A stretch of DNA of 10,080 nt from positions 1 through 10,080 of the forward strand of contig CALHZD010000065.1 of NCBI GenBank assembly GCA_938040985.1. Direction: 5' to 3'. A model generated the notes under the pieces. The model did no database searches. It had not been told where the DNA came from and was given only the letters and a program-made list of their open reading frames with translations. Each line of letters begins with the position of its first letter. Position 1 is the stretch's first letter. The translations under genes and the position numbers were made by a program. This DNA is from an uncultured Propionivibrio sp. GTDB taxonomy: Bacteria; Pseudomonadota; Gammaproteobacteria; Burkholderiales; Rhodocyclaceae. Below, one piece after another: positions 6,362-10,080 of this stretch.

Positions 6362-7566
6362 CGACACGCTTCGGCCTTGACCGCCTTCTTGCTGAACCCG
6401 CCCTGCGCCGCCGACTGGCGGGCAAGCGCCTGGCGCTGCTGGCGCACCCTGCTTCCACGGATGCCCATCTGCGGCATGCGCTCGACGCGCTCGCCGCGCC
6501 GGGCGATCTGCGCTTCACCGCCGCTTTTGGCCCGCAACATGGCCTGCGCGGCGACAAGCAGGACAATATGGTCGAATCGGCCGATTTCATCGACCCGCGC
6601 CACGGCATCCCCGTTTTCAGCCTGTATGGCGCGGTGCGCCGCCCGACGCCAGTGATGCTCGACGCCTTCGACGTTCTGCTGATTGACTTGCAGGATCTCG
6701 GCTGCCGCATCTACACCTTCATTACCACGCTGCGCTACCTGCTGGAAGAAGCCGCCGAACACCACAAAACCCTCTGGATTCTCGACCGCCCCAATCCGGT
6801 CGGCCGCTGCGTCGAAGGCCTGAAACTGCGACCGGGATGGGAAAGCTTTGTCGGCGCAGGCCGGCTCCCGATGCGTCACGGCCTGACGCTAGGCGAACTG
6901 GCGCGCTGGTTTATCGCCGACGGCCGGCTCGATCTGGACTGTGAAATCATTACGCTGCACGGCTGGCAGCCCGGGCAAGCGCCGGGTTTCGGCTGGCCGC
7001 TCGGCGAACGCGCCTGGATCAACCCCAGCCCAAATGCGCCCAACCTGTCCATGGCGCGCTGCTACGCGGGCACCGTCATGCTCGAAGGCACGACGCTTTC
7101 GGAAGGACGCGGCACCACGCGGCCGCTGGAACTGTTCGGCGCGCCGGACATCGACGCGGAGGCGCTACTTGACGAAATCCGCCATCTGGCGCCGCACTGG
7201 CTGACCGGCTGCCGTCTGCGGCCTTGCTGGTTCGAGCCGACTTTCCACAAACACGCCGGCAAACTGTGTCACGGCATCCAGATTCATGTCGATGACGGCG
7301 CTTACCGGCACGCCGAATTTCGTCCATGGCGGCTGCAAGCGCTTGTCTTCAAGGCCATTCGCCGCCGTTATCCCGACTACCCGCTCTGGCGCAATTTCCC
7401 TTACGAATACGAACACGACCGACTGGCCATCGACCTGATCAACGGCAGCCCGTTATTACGGGAATGGGTGGATGACCCGCAGGCCGCGCCCGGCGATCTC
7501 GACGCAATGGCGCGCGCTGATGAAACGGAATGGCTGGAGGAACGCGCACCCTTTTTACTTTATTGA
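6358..7566 (+). CDS. namZ: Exo-beta-N-acetylmuramidase NamZ (DUF1343, GH171 family)
   Basis: This family cleaves non-reducing terminal N-acetylmuramic acid from peptidoglycan fragments, feeding MurNAc recycling. The 402-aa product shows the DUF1343 signatures in order: LALLAHPAST (25-34), FGPQHGLRGDKQDNMVES (57-74), PVFSLYGAVRRPT (85-97), LLIDLQDLGCRIYTFITTL (107-125), ILDRPNPVG (141-149), LPMRHGLTLGELA (170-182), WINPSPNAPNL (220-230), GTVMLEGTTLSEGRGTTRPLELFGAP (238-263), and a C-terminal FLLY typical of complete members. The protein therefore looks full length. There is no signal peptide, unlike secreted Bacillus NamZ, so a cytoplasmic role on imported muropeptides is inferred. The ATG overlaps the stop of the DOMON-like gene and has no strong Shine-Dalgarno of its own. 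The stop codon TGA is followed directly by a Correia-like palindrome. Confidence 0.93.
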   Translation: MTTRFGLDRLLAEPALRRRLAGKRLALLAHPASTDAHLRHALDALAAPGDLRFTAAFGPQHGLRGDKQDNMVESADFIDPRHGIPVFSLYGAVRRPTPVMLDAFDVLLIDLQDLGCRIYTFITTLRYLLEEAAEHHKTLWILDRPNPVGRCVEGLKLRPGWESFVGAGRLPMRHGLTLGELARWFIADGRLDLDCEIITLHGWQPGQAPGFGWPLGERAWINPSPNAPNLSMARCYAGTVMLEGTTLSEGRGTTRPLELFGAPDIDAEALLDEIRHLAPHWLTGCRLRPCWFEPTFHKHAGKLCHGIQIHVDDGAYRHAEFRPWRLQALVFKAIRRRYPDYPLWRNFPYEYEHDRLAIDLINGSPLLREWVDDPQAAPGDLDAMARADETEWLEERAPFLLY

Positions 7567-7671
7567 TAGCGGCTCCCTTCGCCAAAATACCGCGTTGCTG
7601 TGTTGGCCTGGCCTTGCCGTACTGAATGTACTGTCAGCGGCTTACCGTCTTGTCTTTGGCAAAGTCGAGCG
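7566..7671 (+). mobile_element. Correia-like palindromic element B (about 106 bp, diverged)
   Basis: It starts ATAGCGGCT at 7566, sharing its first base with the namZ stop codon, and runs directly into element C, so its own right terminus (GTCGAGCGAT) is degraded or fused. It keeps the family core: CCAAAATACCGCGTTG, GCCTTGCCGTACTGAATGTAC and CTTGTCTTTGGCAAAGTCGAG, with several substitutions and a small insertion. Its centre (GTACTGAATGTACTGTC) is closer to the remembered Neisseria Correia core than the centres of A and C. It is immediately downstream of namZ and may fold at the mRNA 3' end. Confidence 0.7.
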
Positions 7672-7774
7672 ATAGCGGCTTCCTTTACCAAAATACGGCG
7701 TTGGCTCGCCTTGCCGTATTACTCATACTGCCTGCGGCTTGTCGCCTTGTCTTTTGGCAAAGTCAAGCCGCTAT
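7672..7774 (+). mobile_element. Correia-like palindromic element C (103 bp)
   Basis: It runs ATAGCGGCTT...AAGCCGCTAT, exactly 103 bp, about 91% identical to the reverse complement of element A. The arms are imperfect inverted repeats along most of the length (CTTTACCAAAATACGGCG against CTTTGCCAAAAGACAAGGCG). The centre is GTATTACTCATAC, where element A has GTACGAGTCGTAC, so C-to-T and G-to-A changes keep the pairing. It carries no coding sequence and lies in tandem with element B. Confidence 0.75.
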
Positions 7775-7780
7775 GTTTTA

Positions 7781-7980
7781 GGTGCCGCAGAAAGGATGCC
7801 CGCAAACCCGCATAAACAGAGCATCACCGAACGCCCCGCCCCGAAATTCTTGCAAACGGGCCAGAAAACATAAAACGCTCTGAGACGCCCTAAATACAAG
7901 GGCTTCAGCACATCAAAAAACATAAATTAGAACACTGTGTCCGACCAACTCTCTCAAACCCGTGTGAATAGGGCACCTCC
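7781..7980 (+). repeat. 40-bp-period degenerate tandem repeat, array II
   Basis: Anchors lie near 7781 (GGTGCCGCAG), 7819 (GAGCATCACC), 7858 (GGGCCAG), 7900 (GGGCTTCAGC), 7931 (GAACACTGTG) and 7971 (GGGCACCTCC). Spacing is about 38, 39, 42, 31 and 40 bp. This is the most decayed array, with AAAACATAAA-rich stretches. The last anchor is fused directly to repeat block L copy 2. Confidence 0.65.
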
Positions 7981-8058
7981 GGGGCGCGCTGCCGCTCAAC
8001 GCAACGGCATCAAAAGAAGCTTTGCGGGTTGGAGCCAGCGCTTACAGTCAAACAATCC
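7981..8058 (+). repeat. Dispersed repeat block L, copy 2
   Basis: It matches copy 1 (16-92) almost throughout, from GGGGCGCGCTGCCGCTCA to ACAGTCAAACAATCC, with a one-base insertion and a few substitutions. Unlike copies 1 and 3 it lacks the upstream CAAAGAAAGTCAGC arm: its left side is joined to a 40-bp unit anchor (GGGCACCTCC), which looks like a recombination junction. Confidence 0.8.
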
Positions 8059-8076
8059 GCTCAATCCTTGTGCCCA

Positions 8077-8451
8077 GGTTTTTGGGCACCTGCCCGCCAG
8101 CCCGTGGATTTATGGCATCTCCAAGGGGATGTTCTGGAGCCCTTATAAACAGGACGCCTCCAGACACCTGCCCTGAGCGCCTTTATCTACGGGCATCTCA
8201 GAAGGGGGCCCCTGCAAGCCATTTATTTACGGGCATCTCCGTGCAACTGCTCAGAAGTCTTTTATTTACCTACTTTTCCGAAGGGATGACCTGAAGCCCT
8301 TTATTTATAAGGGCTCCGGAATACCCTGCCCGCAAGCGCCCTATCCACGCGGGTTTCAAAGGAGGTACTGGGAAATGCCCTGTTTACGCGGACTCCAGCG
8401 TCACCTTTCGGCAAACACACTTTCTAGATAGGTAAGCACGGAGCGCCCTAA
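8077..8451 (+). repeat. 40-bp-period degenerate tandem repeat, array III (most regular)
   Basis: Anchors lie at about 8077, 8112, 8153, 8191, 8231, 8271, 8311, 8351, 8391 and 8431. The last seven are spaced exactly 40 bp apart although the sequence between is clearly diverged. A typical unit reads GGGCATCTCC, then about 6 purine-rich bases, TGCCCGCAAG, then CCCTTTATTTAC. The best hairpin is AGCCCTT/AAGGGCT with a TATTTAT loop (8295-8315). Another is CATCTC/GGGATG (8116-8131, with one G-U pair). All reading frames through it are non-repetitive because 40 is not a multiple of 3. Confidence 0.85.
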
Positions 8452-8580
8452 ACCCCCTTAGGTGCAGCCGCAGGCGCGGGGTGGCTTGGCGGGAATAAGG
8501 GCTTGATTGTTTGAGCGCAAGCGAGTTATCAAGCCCGCCGCCAAGCAACCCGCGGCAAGGAGTTTTCTGCGCCTGGGGGT
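8452..8580 (+). repeat. 129-bp imperfect palindrome (structured repeat D)
   Basis: The two halves pair along almost their whole length. The outer ends are ACCCCC (8452-8457) and GGGGGT (8575-8580), then AGGTGC/GCGCCT, a GCGGGGTGGCTTGGCGG region against CCGCCAAGCAACCCGC, and a perfect inner stem GGGCTTGAT (8499-8507)/ATCAAGCCC (8528-8536) around a 20-nt loop with GCGCAAGCGAG. It contains no credible gene. It is followed by the hairpin at 8592-8625 and block L copy 3. I have the impression of having seen relatives of this intergenic sequence in other betaproteobacteria but cannot name it. Confidence 0.7.
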
Positions 8581-8591
8581 CGCCTTTCTTT

Positions 8592-8625
8592 GCTGACTTT
8601 CTTTGGCGAGGCAAAGAAAGTCAGC
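8592..8625 (+). repeat. Perfect 14-bp inverted repeat with 6-nt loop
   Basis: GCTGACTTTCTTTG (8592-8605), loop GCGAGG, CAAAGAAAGTCAGC (8612-8625): a perfect 14-bp stem. It joins palindrome D to block L. The right arm alone is also visible at window positions 1-15, implying another copy cut by the left edge. There is no T-tract after it, so it is not a classic terminator. Confidence 0.85.
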
Positions 8626-8705
8626 GGGGCGCGCTGCCGCTCAGCGCAACCGCATCAAAAGAAGTTTCGTGGGTGGAAGTCAGCGCGCAGGCTGTGGCGA
8701 TTCTT
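8626..8705 (+). repeat. Dispersed repeat block L, copy 3
   Basis: The first about 50 bases match copies 1 and 2 (GGGGCGCGCTGCCGCTCA...GCATCAAAAGAAGTTTCGTGGGTGG). After 8677 it differs (AAGTCAGCGCGCAGGCTGTGG) and then resumes with TTCTTGTTTTTTAG, close to CCTTGTTTTTAG of copy 1 (91-102). A 40-bp array follows, as in the other copies. Confidence 0.75.
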
Positions 8706-8719
8706 GTTTTTTAGTTTTA

Positions 8720-9078
8720 AGGTATCTCCGGGCGTCTGCACGGAGCGCCTTTACCACGGGCGTTACAGAATGGCTGCCCGCTAGCCCGCGTAAACAGTGC
8801 ATCTCCGAGCATCCTATCCGCAAACGACTTTTTTATAAGGGTTCCAAAGGTGCCTACCCGGAGCGCCTTTATCCGCGCGGGTTTCGGGGCATCTCCCCGA
8901 CAGGGGGAGAATTGGAAAAACGCTGAGGTGGAAGCGCAGGCGTATCTCCAAAAAGAGTTGGCCTGAAGCCCGTGTATTTAGGCATCTCCGAGGGGGCGCC
9001 CGGAAATGCCCAATTTATAGGGGTTTCAGCGCATGTGCTCTGAGATGCCCTGTTCACAAGGATCTCCGGGCAGGTGTT
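8720..9078 (+). repeat. 40-bp-period degenerate tandem repeat, array IV
   Basis: Anchors lie near 8720, 8758, 8797, 8839, 8879, then after an irregular stretch at 8941, 8981, 9021 and 9060; the last four are 39-40 bp apart. The irregular part (8887-8940) holds a second anchor (GGGCATCTCC at 8887) and a perfect 7-bp stem TCTCCCC/GGGGAGA (8892-8910). The final half unit ends at the stop codon of the Nudix gene (9079-9081). Confidence 0.8.
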
Positions 9079-9693
9079 TTATGCTGATAAAGCGCGCTGA
9101 AGCGACAGCAACATGCCCGCCGTGGCGCCCCAGATAAAACGCCGGCCGTAGGGAATGGCAAAGAATCTGCGCAAATGGCCGTCACGCCGGACGACGAATT
9201 CACGATGGTTGGCGGCATCCATCAGAAACGCCAGCGGCGCCTCAAAGGTTTCGGCGACTTCGAACGCATCGAGCGTCAGGGCGAAGGGCGGCGTGACGAA
9301 GGCGACGACGGGCGTTACCCGGTATCCCGTAATCGTGTGATAGTCAGGAAGATAGCCGATCACCTCGACATGCCGCGATGGCAGGCCGATTTCCTCGCGC
9401 GCCTCGCGCAAGGCGGTTGCCGCCGGCGAATCATCTTCCGGCTCGGCGCGCCCGCCGGGAAAGCTGATCTGACTGGGATGATCGCGCAAATGATCAGTGC
9501 GCTGCGTAAACAGAACCGTAAGCCCCGCTTCACGCAGAACCAGCGGAACGAGCACTGCGGCGGCAATCCGGCCCTCTCCGGCGCGGCCTTCATCGCCAAA
9601 CGCCGTGGCCGTCACCGGCGCCGGCGAGAGCGCCCGCGCCAGACGCCGGCGCTCAGCGGCAAATGCATTCTGTCCAAGCATTTTGGCCATCAT
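9079..9693 (-). CDS. Nudix hydrolase, CoA pyrophosphatase (NudL type)
   Basis: This family cleaves the diphosphate of coenzyme A and derivatives to 3',5'-ADP and phosphopantetheine compounds. The 204-aa product carries the CoA pyrophosphatase signature LFTQRTDHLRDHPSQISFPGG (about 61-81), which precedes the Nudix box, and the catalytic helix ALREAREEIGL (94-104) with the metal-binding glutamates. Downstream YLPDYHTITGYRVTPVVAF (about 114-132) is also typical of this group. Spacing from GG to REAREE agrees with E. coli NudL. Length is normal. The start at 9693 is uncertain: MMAKM gives three possible ATGs within 5 codons and no clear Shine-Dalgarno. The gene begins 44 bp after the aspartic protease stop on the same strand and may be cotranscribed. 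Its 3' end meets repeat array IV. Confidence 0.9.
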   Translation of the reverse strand: MMAKMLGQNAFAAERRRLARALSPAPVTATAFGDEGRAGEGRIAAAVLVPLVLREAGLTVLFTQRTDHLRDHPSQISFPGGRAEPEDDSPAATALREAREEIGLPSRHVEVIGYLPDYHTITGYRVTPVVAFVTPPFALTLDAFEVAETFEAPLAFLMDAANHREFVVRRDGHLRRFFAIPYGRRFIWGATAGMLLSLQRALSA

Positions 9694-9737
9694 GTATTTT
9701 TATGTACGTTATGCGCGTGCGGAAGACCGGCGCATCG

Positions 9738-10080
9738 CTAGTAATTCTTTTTGAGCGTCATGGTATCGCCGTTGCGCTGCATTTCCATCCGGTTCAGGAA
9801 ACTCATGCCGAGCAGCACCATCGGCATATCCTGTGAATGCACCGTGGCCTCGACATCGTTGAGTACGATGTCGCCGACCCGCACGCTATGCAGGCGCACG
9901 CGCGAAACTTCCGCGACGCCGTTGGCTGTTTGGGCGAACCCTTTTTCTCCCCGCGTCGGATCGACCCCCGCGCGGCGCGCATCGGATGCGCCCATAGCGA
10001 CCGTCGACGCGCCGGTATCGACCAGGAAGCGCATACTCGCACCGTTGATACTGCCCGTCGTCAGGAAATGGGCGCGCCCG
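9738..10080 (-). CDS. Retropepsin-like (clan AA) aspartic protease, partial at the right edge
   Basis: This is the C-terminal part of a retropepsin-like aspartic protease of the TIGR02281 type. Reading from the edge, the frame is open through GRAHFLTTGSINGASMRFLVDTGASTVAMG. It has the hallmark lead-in GxING and the catalytic DTGAS with one Asp per chain, so the active form should be a dimer. A second conserved part is LHSVRVGDIVLNDVEATV, followed by VLLGMSFLNRMEM, the usual LG-MSFL end of the fold. The stop is TAG at 9738-9740. The true start and any signal peptide or N-terminal membrane anchor lie beyond base 10080; the internal ATG at 10034 would cut into the conserved domain and is not the start. 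Substrates of bacterial members are unknown. Confidence 0.88.
   Translation of the reverse strand, partial: GRAHFLTTGSINGASMRFLVDTGASTVAMGASDARRAGVDPTRGEKGFAQTANGVAEVSRVRLHSVRVGDIVLNDVEATVHSQDMPMVLLGMSFLNRMEMQRNGDTMTLKKNY

Noticed and set aside
8452..8625. Retron msr-msd or integron attC site
   Set aside because: The structure is suggestive, but there is no reverse transcriptase, integrase or cassette gene nearby and no attC-type core sites that I can identify.
8592..8625. Intrinsic terminator
   Set aside because: The 14-bp stem is not followed by a T-tract on the plus strand; on the minus strand only a short A/T stretch follows within the palindrome, and no gene ends next to it.
8603..8926. 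Open frame of 107 codons on the plus strand, and similar ones at 7937-8176, 8022-8294 and 8384-8614 (minus)
   Set aside because: They translate repeat DNA that is non-coding in its other copies; the 40-bp period shifts frame from unit to unit, and the products have no recognisable domain.
7781..9078. CRISPR array
   Set aside because: The 40-bp units are degenerate along their whole length, with no constant repeat alternating with unique spacers, and no cas genes are present.
1..10080. tRNA or rRNA genes
   Set aside because: I saw no cloverleaf with a T-loop GTTCGA-type motif and no rRNA-like conserved segments.

Overview
The window looks like a piece of a betaproteobacterial chromosome, possibly Rhodocyclales-like. 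The basis is a type IV pilus chemoreceptor of PilJ type, a TRAP-transporter periplasmic protein, a DOMON-like/NamZ gene pair, and dispersed short palindromes whose core resembles the Neisseria Correia repeat. The taxonomic call rests on these resemblances alone and is tentative.

Layout from left to right: (1) 1-361 is non-coding repeat DNA: the end of a structured repeat, a 40-bp-period degenerate array, and a 103-bp palindromic element inserted inside one array unit. (2) 362-1396 (-) is an unrecognised 344-aa protein, probably a beta-propeller, with one DxDGDGxxE calcium-loop motif. (3) 1695-2708 (-) is a secreted DctP-type TRAP solute-binding protein, without the membrane subunits beside it. 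(4) 3237-5411 (-) is a PilJ-type chemoreceptor with its own strong intrinsic terminator, outside any visible pilGHI-chpA cluster. (5) 5412-5743 is a divergent promoter region. (6) 5744-6361 (+) encodes a DOMON-like protein whose stop overlaps the start of 6358-7566 (+), a NamZ/DUF1343 exo-N-acetylmuramidase; the two are probably translationally coupled. (7) 7566-9078 is 1.5 kb of repeat DNA with no credible gene. (8) 9079-9693 (-) is a NudL-type Nudix CoA pyrophosphatase, preceded at 9738 to beyond the right edge (-) by a retropepsin-like aspartic protease.

The most unusual content is the repeat DNA. Three parts are interleaved: 103-106-bp Correia-like palindromes (three copies, two strand orientations); a degenerate tandem repeat with a very regular 40-bp period (about 25 recognisable units in four arrays), each unit able to form GC-capped hairpins; and a block of about 75 bp (three copies), one copy preceded by a 129-bp imperfect palindrome and a perfect 14-bp hairpin. 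The arrays run up to the stop codons of the flanking genes. The 40-bp period is not a multiple of 3, so the units are not coding.

The genes do not form one pathway. The clearest functional link is the DOMON-like/NamZ pair, which by NamZ's known activity points to peptidoglycan (MurNAc) turnover.
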